From assembly GCA_938092065.1 (NCBI GenBank), contig CALKND010000007.1, positions 1 to 64,000 of the forward strand: a DNA stretch of 64,000 nucleotides, given 5' to 3'. Shown piece after piece: positions 18,177 through 28,743 of the stretch. How positions within the stretch are numbered: position 1 is the stretch's first letter; the number at the start of each line of letters is the position of its first letter. Source of the DNA: an uncultured Rhodospirillales bacterium. GTDB lineage: Bacteria > Pseudomonadota > Alphaproteobacteria > Rhodospirillales > JABHCV01. The position numbers and the translations under genes are program-made. The notes under the pieces are model-generated. The model searched no databases. It saw only the letters and a program-made list of their open reading frames with translations, and had not been told where the DNA came from.

Positions 18177-19526
18177 TTAAGATTTTCCCTTTTTCGCTAC
18201 TGTCGCCGGGTTAAACTTTGGATGCGTCTCCTCGACGGCTATGAGTGTCCAAAGACCAGACAGTCCCATAACGCCAGCGGTGAGAATGAAGCCAGCCTCT
18301 ATATTTCCTGTCATTTCCGCTACAAGACCAATGGATAGGGCACCAATACCATAACCCGTGTCTCTCCAGAACCGGTAGGTTCCTAGGCTAGAGCCTCGCC
18401 AGTTAGGGTGTGAAATATCTCCAACCGCTGCTATAAGAGTAGGGTAGAGTAAAGCCATCCCAATCCCCATCATTGCAGCTGTGGCTGACCAATAAATGAC
18501 ACCATTTACAAGCACTGTTGCCATGACGCCCATACCACAAACCCACATTCCAATGACTATTGGCCACTTGCGGCCAATGGCATCAGACAACGGTCCAGTC
18601 CAAAGTTGACTTGCACCCCAGACAATACCATAGACGCCAACGACCCATCCGATCTCGACAACTGACAGGCCATGATTGAGGAAATAGATAGGAAAGAACG
18701 CCCAAACTAAAGCGTCGACAAACTTTTCCACACAGCCAGCCTGCGAGAGAGCGGAAAATGTGCGGTGCTTGTAGGTTACAAGTGTGAATACTTCCATCGC
18801 TGAGGGATTTTCAGGAATATTTGGGAAACGCGGTGTTGGCCCTTTGTGTGTTCCATCCTTGTGTGCTTTAGCCTCTACCTGTACCCAAGGCAGGGTGTCT
18901 TTACTGAACAGGTAAGCTGTAACGAATGCCACTACCACAATAACAAGACCAAAAGAAAAGAGGCTCCAACGTGGATCAAAGTAGGCTGCAAGGTATCCGG
19001 TAACGATACCGGCAATTGCGACACCGCCATAACCGAAAAACTCGTTGAAACCTGTAGCCAAACCACGTTGTTCTGGTCGCGTGATATCAACTTTACTCGT
19101 TACTGTCATTGACCAAGCGAAACCCTGATTTATACCGAGCAGCACGTTCGCACACACTATCCAGCTCCACGACGGTGCATAGAGAAAAATGAATGGGATC
19201 GGAAATGCCGCAATCCAGCCCCAAAGAAGAATCTTACGCCGACCCACACTTTCTGAAAGGCGGCCAGCAATAAAATTCATGGTACCCTTCACAAAACCAA
19301 AACTGATTATAAAAGCCATAAGCAACGTGAAAGAACCTGCAGGCACTCCAAATTCAACTTCGGCGAGAATAGGAACTACGTTTCTTTGTAAACCTATAGT
19401 TAGACCAACAAAAAAAACCTGAAGTAATTGCTGAGAAAATTGTCCAAGGTTAGCTTTAATTCCTTGAACATACACTGGGTGTTTTTCTTTCTTTTTACTC
19501 AGTAAAATCTGTTCAATGTTGCTCAT
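18177..19526 (-). CDS. MFS transporter
   Basis: 12-TM-like protein; GRLSESVGRRKILLWG; GPLSDAIGRKWPIVIGM. Confidence 0.85.
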   Translation of the reverse strand: MSNIEQILLSKKKEKHPVYVQGIKANLGQFSQQLLQVFFVGLTIGLQRNVVPILAEVEFGVPAGSFTLLMAFIISFGFVKGTMNFIAGRLSESVGRRKILLWGWIAAFPIPFIFLYAPSWSWIVCANVLLGINQGFAWSMTVTSKVDITRPEQRGLATGFNEFFGYGGVAIAGIVTGYLAAYFDPRWSLFSFGLVIVVVAFVTAYLFSKDTLPWVQVEAKAHKDGTHKGPTPRFPNIPENPSAMEVFTLVTYKHRTFSALSQAGCVEKFVDALVWAFFPIYFLNHGLSVVEIGWVVGVYGIVWGASQLWTGPLSDAIGRKWPIVIGMWVCGMGVMATVLVNGVIYWSATAAMMGIGMALLYPTLIAAVGDISHPNWRGSSLGTYRFWRDTGYGIGALSIGLVAEMTGNIEAGFILTAGVMGLSGLWTLIAVEETHPKFNPATVAKKGKS

Positions 19527-20055
19527 TATCTTACTCCGTAACTACTAAACAGCAAGTTCCAGAACGCTTACCCCACAATCTTCTAATTCAATAATAATAG
19601 TAAAAAATAACGAAACCAGAATACTCGAGTTTAGTAATACCTTTTAATAATAAATCAATTAATTGATTGATATATTATACATAGTCTAATACTGTCAAGT
19701 TAAAAGCTGATGATATTCAGTGTCGGTTTTGTTTTCTAAATTTCTATTCAGTTTGAAGCTATCATTTCTATTTAAAGAATTTGCTTTTACGTCGACATCT
19801 TCAATTACAAATTGAACAAAAAACTATTTATGTAAGCCATTTTCACTATCAACTGCGATCTTCTTTTCTGAGTATTTTTTGATTATTTTATAGCCTTACT
19901 TGAAAGTGTACGCTCAGTAAAAGACCAAATAAAAATAGAATTGTAAGTCATTGTAAGAAAATGTATTTTTACTAAACAAAAAAAGTATATTATATACTTA
20001 TTCATTTTATTTCATTAACCGTATTGTTCATTTTATAAGCCGCTTCCAGTATTGG

Positions 20056-21570
20056 TTGCGTCAATCTGGAGTTTTCTCTTTGCTTACTGATCAATTATTT
20101 AGACTTCGGTCTGAATGGTTCGGAACTATCCGTGCCGACGTGCTGGCCGGCTTGATTGTTGCCCTAGCTCTAATTCCCGAAGCTATCGCTTTTTCAATTA
20201 TCGCTGGCGTTGATCCCAAAATTGGGCTGTATGCCTCTTTCTCAATAGCCGTTACCACAGCCTTTGTTGGTGGGCGCCCAGGTATGATTTCCGCTGCGAC
20301 TGCTGCAACGGCTGTTCTAATGGTAACGTTAGTCAAGGATCACGGGTTACAGTATCTGTTAGCTGCAACAGTGCTTGCAGGGGCACTCCAAATTCTAGCC
20401 GGATTTCTCAGATTGGGTAACATTATGCGGTTTGTTTCTAGGTCAGTAATGACAGGATTCGTGAATGCTCTTGCTATCTTAATTTTTTTAGCTCAGTTGC
20501 CCGAGCTCACAGATGTATCACCAATTACTTATTTGATGGTTGTCGGTGGTCTAGCAATCATCTATTTAGTTCCAAGGTTAACCAAAGCAATTCCATCCCC
20601 TTTGATTTGTATCATTATATTAACGATAATTTCTGTGGTTTTTGGACTTGATATTAGAACTGTAGGTGACATGGGAGACTTACCTTCTACCCTACCTGTT
20701 TTTCTATTTCCAAATATTCCAATTAATTTCGAGACAATCTTGATTATTTTTCCTTATTCAGCAGCAGTGGCTTCTGTTGGCCTACTGGAATCCTTAATGA
20801 CGGCTACAATCATTGATGAACTGACAGATACGACTAGCAGCAAAAACCGGGAGTGCGTCGGGCAAGGTATAGCAAATCTGATAACTGGATTTATTGGTGG
20901 GATGGCTGGTTGCGCAATGATTGGTCAATCTATGATTAACATAAAATCAGGCGGAAGGGGCAGGCTCTCAACCTTATGCGCTGGAGCATTTTTACTATTT
21001 TTAATAGTTGTAATGGGAGATTGGGTAAAGGTAATCCCAATGGCTGCTTTGGTTGCTATCATGATTATGGTCTCTATTGGTACTTTTAGTTGGTCATCAA
21101 TTAAGGCCCTAAAAACCCATCCTCGCAGTTCTAGTATTATCATGGTCTCAACTGTTATAGGGGTTGTTGCAACTCATAACCTAGCTATTGGAGTTCTGGT
21201 AGGTGTGTTGCTGTCTGGTATATTTTTCTCTTGGAAAATTGCACAAATATTCCGTGTGACCTCCTCTTTGTCTGAAGATGAAACATCTAGAACTTATATT
21301 GTTGAAGGTCAGTTATTTTTTGCTTCTGCTGGTGATTTCATGACTGCCTTTGACTTTAAAGAGGCCTTGGAAATGGTGACTATCGATGTCAGTCGTGCGC
21401 ATATCTGGGATATTTCTAGCGTTGCTGCTTTAGATTCTGTAATCCTCAAATTCCGGCGCGAAGGTGCAGAAGTAGAAACAGTGGGTTTAAATCAAGCAAG
21501 TGAAACTATTGTAGATAAACTTGCCATACATGACGAACCCGATGCGCTAGAGCGCCTGATAGGCCATTAA
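20056..21570 (+). CDS. SulP-family anion transporter with C-terminal STAS domain (TTG start)
   Basis: [39 protein letters not shown]-like [24 protein letters not shown]. Confidence 0.9.
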   Translation: MRQSGVFSLLTDQLFRLRSEWFGTIRADVLAGLIVALALIPEAIAFSIIAGVDPKIGLYASFSIAVTTAFVGGRPGMISAATAATAVLMVTLVKDHGLQYLLAATVLAGALQILAGFLRLGNIMRFVSRSVMTGFVNALAILIFLAQLPELTDVSPITYLMVVGGLAIIYLVPRLTKAIPSPLICIIILTIISVVFGLDIRTVGDMGDLPSTLPVFLFPNIPINFETILIIFPYSAAVASVGLLESLMTATIIDELTDTTSSKNRECVGQGIANLITGFIGGMAGCAMIGQSMINIKSGGRGRLSTLCAGAFLLFLIVVMGDWVKVIPMAALVAIMIMVSIGTFSWSSIKALKTHPRSSSIIMVSTVIGVVATHNLAIGVLVGVLLSGIFFSWKIAQIFRVTSSLSEDETSRTYIVEGQLFFASAGDFMTAFDFKEALEMVTIDVSRAHIWDISSVAALDSVILKFRREGAEVETVGLNQASETIVDKLAIHDEPDALERLIGH

Positions 21571-21582
21571 GAAGGAAGGTAA

Positions 21583-22437
21583 ATGACTAAACTAATCGCT
21601 CTAATCGACGGATCAATCTATTCTAAAAGTGTATGTGACCACACTGCATGGGCTGCAGGAAGAACTGGAGCTAATGTTGAAATCATTCATGTCCTTGGAC
21701 ACCAAGAGACTTCAACTGAACCTGTGAATCTTAGTGGAAACATCGGTCTGGGTGCTCGCACAGCGTTGCTTGAAGAATTAGCCGAACACGACGCAAAAAC
21801 AGCGAAGCTCTCACAAAAAAGAGGGAGAATGATTTTAGAAGATGCTAAAGCTCGATTGTTAAGTGATGGCCTAGACAAGGTTTCAACGAGGCTACGTCTT
21901 GGTGGAATAGCCGAAACCATCCAAAATTATGAAAAAGATGCTAGTTTTATAATTGTTGGCAAACGTGGTGAAGCCGCCGATTTTGCTAAAATGCACCTTG
22001 GCTCTAACTTGGAACGTGTTGTTAGGTCTAGCAACAAACCTGTCTTAGTAGCAGCGCGTTCCTTCACCCCTGTAAGGCGTTTCTTGATTGCTTTTGATGG
22101 TGGGCCAAGTTCATTGAAGGCTGTAGAACACATTGCTGAAGGAGACCTGTTTAGTGATCTAGAATGCAGGATAATCATGGTTGGAAAAGAAACATCCCAC
22201 ACCAAAACACAGCTCGACAATGCAGTGAAGACCCTAAAGAAAAAAGGCTTTACAACAGAGGCAGGAATTGAAAAGGGCTACCCTAGTGAAGTAATTTCAA
22301 AGTTTGTTGAGGAAGATACTATAAATCTAGTTGTGATGGGCGCATATGGCCACTCCAGAATTCGTAGCCTTGTGATAGGATCTACGACTACTGAGATGGT
22401 GCGGTCTTGTAAGGTTCCTGTAATGCTGTTTCGATGA
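21583..22437 (+). CDS. Tandem-domain universal stress protein
   Basis: FIIVGKRGE...SNLERVVRSSNKPVLVA and LVVMGAYGHSRIRSLVIGSTTTEMVRSCKVPVMLFR. Confidence 0.85.
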   Translation: MTKLIALIDGSIYSKSVCDHTAWAAGRTGANVEIIHVLGHQETSTEPVNLSGNIGLGARTALLEELAEHDAKTAKLSQKRGRMILEDAKARLLSDGLDKVSTRLRLGGIAETIQNYEKDASFIIVGKRGEAADFAKMHLGSNLERVVRSSNKPVLVAARSFTPVRRFLIAFDGGPSSLKAVEHIAEGDLFSDLECRIIMVGKETSHTKTQLDNAVKTLKKKGFTTEAGIEKGYPSEVISKFVEEDTINLVVMGAYGHSRIRSLVIGSTTTEMVRSCKVPVMLFR

Positions 22438-22615
22438 AAAAGTTTCTAAGTAATAACACCTTATCATTACATTAACACGAAACATAATTTCCACCTTCAA
22501 AGTTATTAAAAAAAAACTTGACGCTGGATGATTAATTTGACAAAAAACTAGATCAGTACTTGTATACCGTGGTTTTCAATTGACACTCGCTACCACGTTA
22601 AAAAAAAGCTGAGTG

Positions 22616-22680
22616 GGCTCTCGAAAGTGGCTTAGCCGCTCCAGCCCTCTGTCTTAATAGACCGTCTTTCTATTAAAGTG
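22616..22680 (+). other. Two adjacent stem-loops in the USP/MetF-like intergenic region
   Basis: GGGCT...AGTGGC-ttag-GCCGCT...AGCCC nested pairing, then TTAATAGA-ccgtctt-TCTATTAA. Confidence 0.4.
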
Positions 22681-22830
22681 GCGTGGATTTAGTGTCGAGA
22701 AAACTTGTTAATTAATCGTTCAAAACACGTCAACTTACACATAAATTTTACCTGTGGGTCTAGTTTGTGTTGTGGAAAATTTATGTAATGTTATATATTA
22801 GAAAAGTGTAATCTATCCTCAAAAAATATA

Positions 22831-23751
22831 ATGAAAGCATTCAAAAAAGTGACTATCCAAGATATTAAAAAAGCTACTGAAGATTGGTCCATAGAGATCA
22901 CACCTGTAGCAGCAACAAAAATTGAAAATTTTGCTGACTATTTACCTCTTAATACAACGGTGAATGTTACTTGTTTACCCGGAAGTGATCCAATTGATAC
23001 GATTCAAACTGCAGAGCAGCTCAATAATGATGGAATGAATGCAGTCCCACACCTTGCAGCTCGATCTTTAGTTGATCAACTGGAGTTAGATAATTTGCTT
23101 AAAGAGCTCGTTAGTAGAGCATCTGTAAATGAAGTCCTTATAATTGGTGGTGGCGGCAATAAACAAATTGGTGAATTTTCCGATAGTATATCTGTGCTAA
23201 GAACTGGTCTTCTACAAAAGCACGGCATCACGAAAGTTGGTGTCGCAGGGCATCCAGAGGGTAGTACTGATATTAGCGATGAAAGACTAAAGACTGCCCT
23301 TCTAGAAAAAAATGAACTTGCTAAAACTGAAGGCCTTAATATGTATATTGAAACTCAGTTTTGTTTTGATTCTGAAATAGTTTTAAACTGGGAAAAACTA
23401 ATCCGTGCAGATGGAAACAAGCTGCCAATTCATATTGGGATTCCTGGACCAGCAACTATAAAAGCTCTATTTAGATTTGCACGGCTATCTGGTATTGGCA
23501 ACTCCATGAGTTTTTTAACTAAGCAAGCACGTAACATCACGAAACTTCTTACTATTCAATCCCCAGATGCTTTGCTTTCAGGTTTGTCAGAGGGCATGCA
23601 AAAGGATGCGGACTGTTTACTGAAAAGCTTTCATTTTTACCCATTTGGAGGCTTTGCTAAGACTATAGATTATATAGATTCTTTGATGACAGGTAATACA
23701 ACTAATCATGTCGGTGAAGATGGCAAAATTAAAAATAAGTTGGCAGGATAA
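22831..23751 (+). CDS. Methylenetetrahydrofolate reductase-like protein
   Basis: NDGMNAVPHLAARS; VLIIGGGG; VGVAGHPEG; IETQFCFDSE; PIHIGIPGPA. Confidence 0.75.
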   Translation: MKAFKKVTIQDIKKATEDWSIEITPVAATKIENFADYLPLNTTVNVTCLPGSDPIDTIQTAEQLNNDGMNAVPHLAARSLVDQLELDNLLKELVSRASVNEVLIIGGGGNKQIGEFSDSISVLRTGLLQKHGITKVGVAGHPEGSTDISDERLKTALLEKNELAKTEGLNMYIETQFCFDSEIVLNWEKLIRADGNKLPIHIGIPGPATIKALFRFARLSGIGNSMSFLTKQARNITKLLTIQSPDALLSGLSEGMQKDADCLLKSFHFYPFGGFAKTIDYIDSLMTGNTTNHVGEDGKIKNKLAG

Positions 23752-23830
23752 CTGTTCAATTTTTTAACAGAAAAAGCACGAATAGTACTTTGACCTCTTT
23801 TGTTACAAAATTAGACAGTCTTCAGAATTT

Positions 23831-24130
23831 TTAGTTCTCTTTAGTAATTTGAGAATCTACATCATTGTCTTTTTTGTCTTTAATCCAGCCATATACAAAG
23901 GTATCTCCAAAATTCTTCATCACTATTAAAAAGAGAAAGAGAAATACCCCTGCCCCTAGTCGTCCTGTCCACTCTGGAGACAAGCCAAACCAAATAACTC
24001 CATTTTCTCTGAGATTTGTAGAGCACCACAACCCCCCAAAAAAAATAGCAAAAGTGACTGCCATACCTGTTATTCTGGCTGATATAACTTTGTGTCTCAT
24101 TTTGCTTTTCTGTCCTAAATCCACCAACAT
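23831..24130 (-). CDS. Small membrane protein (99 aa)
   Basis: Two hydrophobic segments. Confidence 0.45.
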   Translation of the reverse strand: MLVDLGQKSKMRHKVISARITGMAVTFAIFFGGLWCSTNLRENGVIWFGLSPEWTGRLGAGVFLFLFLIVMKNFGDTFVYGWIKDKKDNDVDSQITKEN

Positions 24131-24331
24131 GCAACTAACTCTATATTTCTATATTAATCACAAAAAACATAAACCAAAGTCGACTATAATAAATAGTTTA
24201 AGCATCTTCGATCATGTGAATATCATAACGTTCATTTGCGATGGAAAGAACGTACTTTTTTTAATAAATAATCTTTGGTCAACGTTACAAAGCTTCAGTC
24301 TGATACGGAACCTATATTAAAACTTCGCCCC

Positions 24332-24347
24332 TTGATTAATTAATCAA
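24332..24347. promoter_or_regulatory. Palindrome TTGATTAATTAATCAA upstream of hsp20; CTTG half may be part of an RpoH-type promoter
   Basis: Perfect 16-bp palindrome; CCCCTTGA followed by CATATTT about 20 nt downstream. Confidence 0.3.
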
Positions 24348-24465
24348 ACAAACATATTTAATTAATGAGGATGATGCCTTTCAAAGGGTCATACTTAACT
24401 TAGCAACCGGGACCTGGCCTATTTGGCAGGCTCATTAAACTATATCGCTTTAAGGAGGATATATT

Positions 24466-24945
24466 ATGCATAACTATGACTTTACACCAATGTTCCGACA
24501 TTCTGTCGGTTTTGATCGCATTCAGCGTCTAATGGCTTCAGCATCCGCTAGATCAGAAGCTTCTTACCCCCCTTATAACATTGAAGCAGACGGGGAGAAC
24601 ACCTATCGAATTATTGTCGCAGTCGCCGGGTTTGATAAAAAAGATCTAGACATCACGCTTGAAGAAGACACCTTGAGCATCATCGGTAAGAAGGAAGATG
24701 AAGCAGAAGATGTCAGCTATTTGCATCGTGGTATTGCCGGTCGTTCTTTCCAATTGAAATTTAACTTGGCTGACCACATCAAGGTTCACAACGCAGACCT
24801 TGCAAATGGTGAACTAAAGATCGATCTTAAATGTGAGGTTCCAGAAGCCCTCAAACCTCGTCAAATTGAGATCAAAACTCGCCAGGCTAAGACACTCGAG
24901 GACAAACCCAAGAAGATGATTACAGGCGAAGATCAAGCGGCTTAA
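24466..24945 (+). CDS. Hsp20/IbpA-family small heat-shock protein
   Basis: YPPYNIEADGENTYRIIVAVAGFDKKDLDITLEEDTLSIIGKK; SD aaggagg. Confidence 0.92.
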   Translation: MHNYDFTPMFRHSVGFDRIQRLMASASARSEASYPPYNIEADGENTYRIIVAVAGFDKKDLDITLEEDTLSIIGKKEDEAEDVSYLHRGIAGRSFQLKFNLADHIKVHNADLANGELKIDLKCEVPEALKPRQIEIKTRQAKTLEDKPKKMITGEDQAA

Positions 24946-24966
24946 ATAAAGCGTTCATTATAAGTG

Positions 24967-25002
24967 CGGGGCGTGTCTCAGATGCGCCCCGTTATTTTTT
25001 TT
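24967..25002 (+). terminator. Rho-independent terminator after hsp20
   Basis: CGGGGCG-tgtctcagatg-CGCCCCG followed by T-rich run. Confidence 0.85.
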
Positions 25003-25179
25003 CAAAAGTAAAAAGTTAAACTATAAAATATACTTAGTATTGAGTAATTACTCTTAGAAATTTATCCATTAGCCAATTGGGTGTTCTGCAGTTTTCCCTA
25101 TTGGATAATTACAGTTCAAAGTGCTTTTACAAAAATAGCACTACATAAAAAAATCAAACAAAGTTCATGATCAATGAAT

Positions 25180-25503
25180 TTATTCTGTTTTTTCGATAAT
25201 TTGAATGGCCTCAAAACCCTCAAACTGAGGTGGCCCCATATAGATGTCTTTTCTACTACCTCCTGCATTAGCGTGAGCTTTACGAAATGCATCAGATTTT
25301 GTCCATCCTTCAAAATGTTCTTTGCTCTCCCAGATGGTATGTGAAATGAAAAGTGTATGGTCTTCACGTTCCGGACCCCGTAAAAGGTGAAATTCAACAA
25401 ACCCCAATACTTCGTTTAAGTACGAATCTCGCTCCATCCAAATACATTCAAATTCAGACTCTTCGCCTTTGATAATACAAAAACGATTCATTGCGATGAA
25501 CAT
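25180..25503 (-). CDS. ABM-fold protein, heme-degrading monooxygenase-like
   Basis: MFIAMNRFCIIKGEESEFECIWMERDSYLNEVLGFVEFHLLRGPEREDHTLFISHTIWESKEHFEGWTKSDAFRKAH. Confidence 0.75.
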   Translation of the reverse strand: MFIAMNRFCIIKGEESEFECIWMERDSYLNEVLGFVEFHLLRGPEREDHTLFISHTIWESKEHFEGWTKSDAFRKAHANAGGSRKDIYMGPPQFEGFEAIQIIEKTE

Positions 25504-25707
25504 AATTAATTCCTTTTAATAGCCAAAAGACCTATTTTTTCAATGTAGCATCGAAATGGTGCCAAAGAAATATTGTTAAGGGGAGGTTGGAAAAATTACT
25601 CACTTAAATAGCAAGAATTTATTATTGAGAGTGTTTATTAATTAATATGATATAAATTTTAGACTTACCAGAAGTTTCAAATTCCTCTTTAAAATATTTT
25701 TAATATC

Positions 25708-25875
25708 TTATTTTTTCTTTGAGTTGAGCAAACATTCTTCTATTTCTGGCACACACTTTCCACAGCATTCCTCTACCTTATAACAAGCAAAAACCTCTCC
25801 TGCTTTATTTAGGCCACCTGCACAAGCTTTAACGACGTCAGTAACAGTCAAACCATTACAATTACATAAATACAT
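25708..25875 (-). CDS. bfd: Bacterioferritin-associated ferredoxin (Bfd)
   Basis: Manual translation MYLCNCNGLTVTDVVKACAGGLNKAGEVFACYKVEECCGKCVPEIEECLLNSKKK (55 aa): CxC...CxxC Bfd pattern, next to bacterioferritin; missed by ORF length cutoff. Confidence 0.85.
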   Translation of the reverse strand: MYLCNCNGLTVTDVVKACAGGLNKAGEVFACYKVEECCGKCVPEIEECLLNSKKK

Positions 25876-26101
25876 TCAATTTATCTCTAATAATTTTTTT
25901 GAAAATAATGAAATTAATAACTATTATCAAGTAAAAAACCACTCTCCGTTTAGTTGATTGTTTTTATAAAGTTTTATACTTTGCAAGTAATAATTACTAT
26001 CAACTTATTGATTTAACACAATATTTTTTTAAAACAACTTGACGGCAAGTGCTTAAAAAGTTTCTCTTGTGAAAATATTTTTTTAAATAAGGAAATTAGC
26101 C

Positions 26102-26587
26102 ATGCTTGGTAATAAATTGGTAATCCTCGAACTTAATGCAATTCTTAAAAATGAGTTGACCGCAATTAATCAATATTTTTTACATGCTCGAATGTTAAAG
26201 GATTGGGGATTACTTAGATTAGCAGACAAAGTTTATCATGAGTCAATTGGTGAAATGAAACATGCCGATTTGTTAATAGAACGCATTCTCATGATTGATG
26301 CGCTACCCAATCTCCAAGACCTTGGTAAATTGGGAATAGGTGAAGATGTTCCTGAGGTGTTTACATCTGATTTAAAATCGGAAACAACTAATCAAAGAGA
26401 CCTTAAAAAAGCAATTGATGTCTGTGAGCAAAACAAAGATTTTGTTTCGAGAGAAATTTTCCAAAATATTTTAGAGGATACTGAGGAACATATTGACTGG
26501 ATAGAAACCCAACAATCACTGATTGAGAAAACAGGTTTGCAGAACTATCTTCAAGAACAAATGTTTGAAGGATCTGGTGCCACTTAA
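26102..26587 (+). CDS. bfr: Bacterioferritin
   Basis: [53 protein letters not shown]. Confidence 0.93.
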   Translation: MLGNKLVILELNAILKNELTAINQYFLHARMLKDWGLLRLADKVYHESIGEMKHADLLIERILMIDALPNLQDLGKLGIGEDVPEVFTSDLKSETTNQRDLKKAIDVCEQNKDFVSREIFQNILEDTEEHIDWIETQQSLIEKTGLQNYLQEQMFEGSGAT

Positions 26588-26605
26588 AAAAAGAGTTTAA
26601 AAAGT

Positions 26606-27034
26606 TTACCTTTTATAAAAATATTTGTACTTTTTCTTCCGTGCTATATGCATAATTATTGAATAAAACGCAAAAAAAGATAAAACAAAAAATTCCGAGT
26701 GTATTACTTGAGCTTTATAAAAAACAAAGATCCCAACTATGGTTAAAATTTTTAAATATATTTCTAAAAAATATATTGATGGAAATTCTCTATCCGCACT
26801 AATCAAATGCATAACTGAAAAATATATAACGGTTAAAAATACAGCGAGTCTAACAGATTGCCATCGATGGTAGGGAACCATTTCTGCCTCAACAAATGTA
26901 AACGGAAAAATGATAGTTACTCCGAAGAGAGCTTCAAATGAAACATATGTTGCCCAAAGGGCAATTAAGGTTATCAAAAGATTTACTATCGAATTTAGCG
27001 TTTTAGACATTTGCTTTTCCCATAAAAAGAACAA
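26606..27034 (-). CDS. Hypothetical multi-TM membrane protein
   Basis: 142 aa with several hydrophobic segments. Confidence 0.45.
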   Translation of the reverse strand: MFFLWEKQMSKTLNSIVNLLITLIALWATYVSFEALFGVTIIFPFTFVEAEMVPYHRWQSVRLAVFLTVIYFSVMHLISADREFPSIYFLEIYLKILTIVGIFVFYKAQVIHSEFFVLSFFAFYSIIMHIARKKKYKYFYKR

Positions 27035-27555
27035 AACTTTTTAAGAAAATTCAATTATCAAATTTAATTTAAGGGTTTTTTGGCAAAAAATCCACCCAAT
27101 ACATAAAGCTCCCTGAGAATGCCATTCATATACGTTCTGAATGTACTATCGAATTTGGCATCTAGCACGAGGCGACTTATCATAGAACCACACAAAGGCA
27201 ATACTGTTAACCACTCGATATCGTTTCCACTTCTTTTTTACATTGAAATGATTATTATTATTTCCAACGTACTATCTGAAACATTTGTAGGCCCCTTACC
27301 CACCATAGACAAAGTCAAGCCTAATCCATAATCATGGAATTGTTGATATTTAAACCCTCTCACGATTTATTCGCATAAAAGAAATCACAAAGAACAATGT
27401 CAATAAATCAGAAACAACCATATGGTTTATTTAATGATTAACATCGACTAATAATCTAATATTTTAGCTATAAAAATGTTAAGATATTTCTGTTATTGAA
27501 TCCTAATAAAGGCCAGGTCACATAAAAATCAAAAACAACAACTGGGCTAAACACA

Positions 27556-28572
27556 ATGGAAAAGTTTACCAAGACTCTTAAAGCTCGATTTTTCATTTTC
27601 TTAAATGATTGTCGTGACTGGGGGCCTGGCGTATTAATTTGTGTCACCATAGCCACGGCAGCTCAATTCCTAGCTCAACATTATGGGGCGCCTCAAATGC
27701 TTTTCGCCCTACTACTAGGAATGGCCTTTCATTTTCTGTCAGAAGAAGGACCCTGCAGGACCGGCATTTATTATTCTGCTAACACGTTACTTAGATTTGG
27801 TGTAGCACTGCTTGGCCTTCGCATTACATTCGAGCAAGTTCTCAGCCTAGGACTAGACACTGTCGGCCTACTAATGAGTGGGCTTACTATGACACTTATA
27901 TTTGGCATTGGAGCATCAAAAATTATGGGCCGAGGAATACGCTTCGGCATCCTAACAGGAGGTTCTGTGGCAATCTGTGGGGCTTCGGCAGCCCTAGCTA
28001 TTGCCGCAATCTTACCAAAATCCGTGAACGAGCGCGACACCATCTTTACTGTTATTGCGGTCACAACCTTCAGCACCATCGCTATGGTGCTCTATCCTAT
28101 CATTGCTACGTTTATGGGATTAGAAGATAGCTTGTCTGGCATCTTTATCGGTGGCACTATCCACGATGTCGCCCAGGTTGTTGGTGCGGGATACACTATA
28201 TCTAATGAAGCAGGAGATATAGCTACAGTTACTAAGTTATTCAGAGTCGCAATGCTTGTTCCTTTAGTCCTTGTACTTTCAATAGTTTACCATGGTAAGA
28301 ATAAAAGTACTGGTCGAACACCCCTACCTCTATTCATCGTTGGTTTTTGTGCCATGGTGACACTCAACAGTAGCGGAGTAATTCCCGACTTGATCCATGG
28401 ACTATTGATTGACTTATCACAATGGTGTTTGGTCACTGCAATTGCAGCGCTTGGAATCAAAACCTCCCTAAAGGCGATGATGACTATCGGATATCAACCG
28501 GTAGCAGTTCTTTTTATGGAGACGGTGTTTATTGCAGCTTGGATATTGGGCGGCATTTATCTACTTAAATAA
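27556..28572 (+). CDS. YeiH/UPF0324-family putative sulfate exporter
   Basis: YYSANTLLRFGVALLGLRITFEQVLSLG; GGSVAICGASAALAIAAILP; GIFIGGTIHDVAQVVGAGYTIS. Confidence 0.88.
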   Translation: MEKFTKTLKARFFIFLNDCRDWGPGVLICVTIATAAQFLAQHYGAPQMLFALLLGMAFHFLSEEGPCRTGIYYSANTLLRFGVALLGLRITFEQVLSLGLDTVGLLMSGLTMTLIFGIGASKIMGRGIRFGILTGGSVAICGASAALAIAAILPKSVNERDTIFTVIAVTTFSTIAMVLYPIIATFMGLEDSLSGIFIGGTIHDVAQVVGAGYTISNEAGDIATVTKLFRVAMLVPLVLVLSIVYHGKNKSTGRTPLPLFIVGFCAMVTLNSSGVIPDLIHGLLIDLSQWCLVTAIAALGIKTSLKAMMTIGYQPVAVLFMETVFIAAWILGGIYLLK

Positions 28573-28743
28573 AAAGTTGTTTCGCAATTAATTTTATGTA
28601 GTTGTTTGTTAATAATTAAAAAGATTACTTTCAAAAACCTCAGTAGCTTTCCAAATTTCTTTTAGGCATTTTATCTAGAGAACTTTTTGTGGACCTAAGT
28701 TCCAAGACTTTATTCACGGAGTATTTTTTAATTTTCCTCTAAT

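Noticed and set aside
22440-22830. SAM riboswitch upstream of the MetF-like gene
   Set aside because: No match to SAM-II/SAM-V consensus that I could recognise; reported only as unspecified stem-loops.
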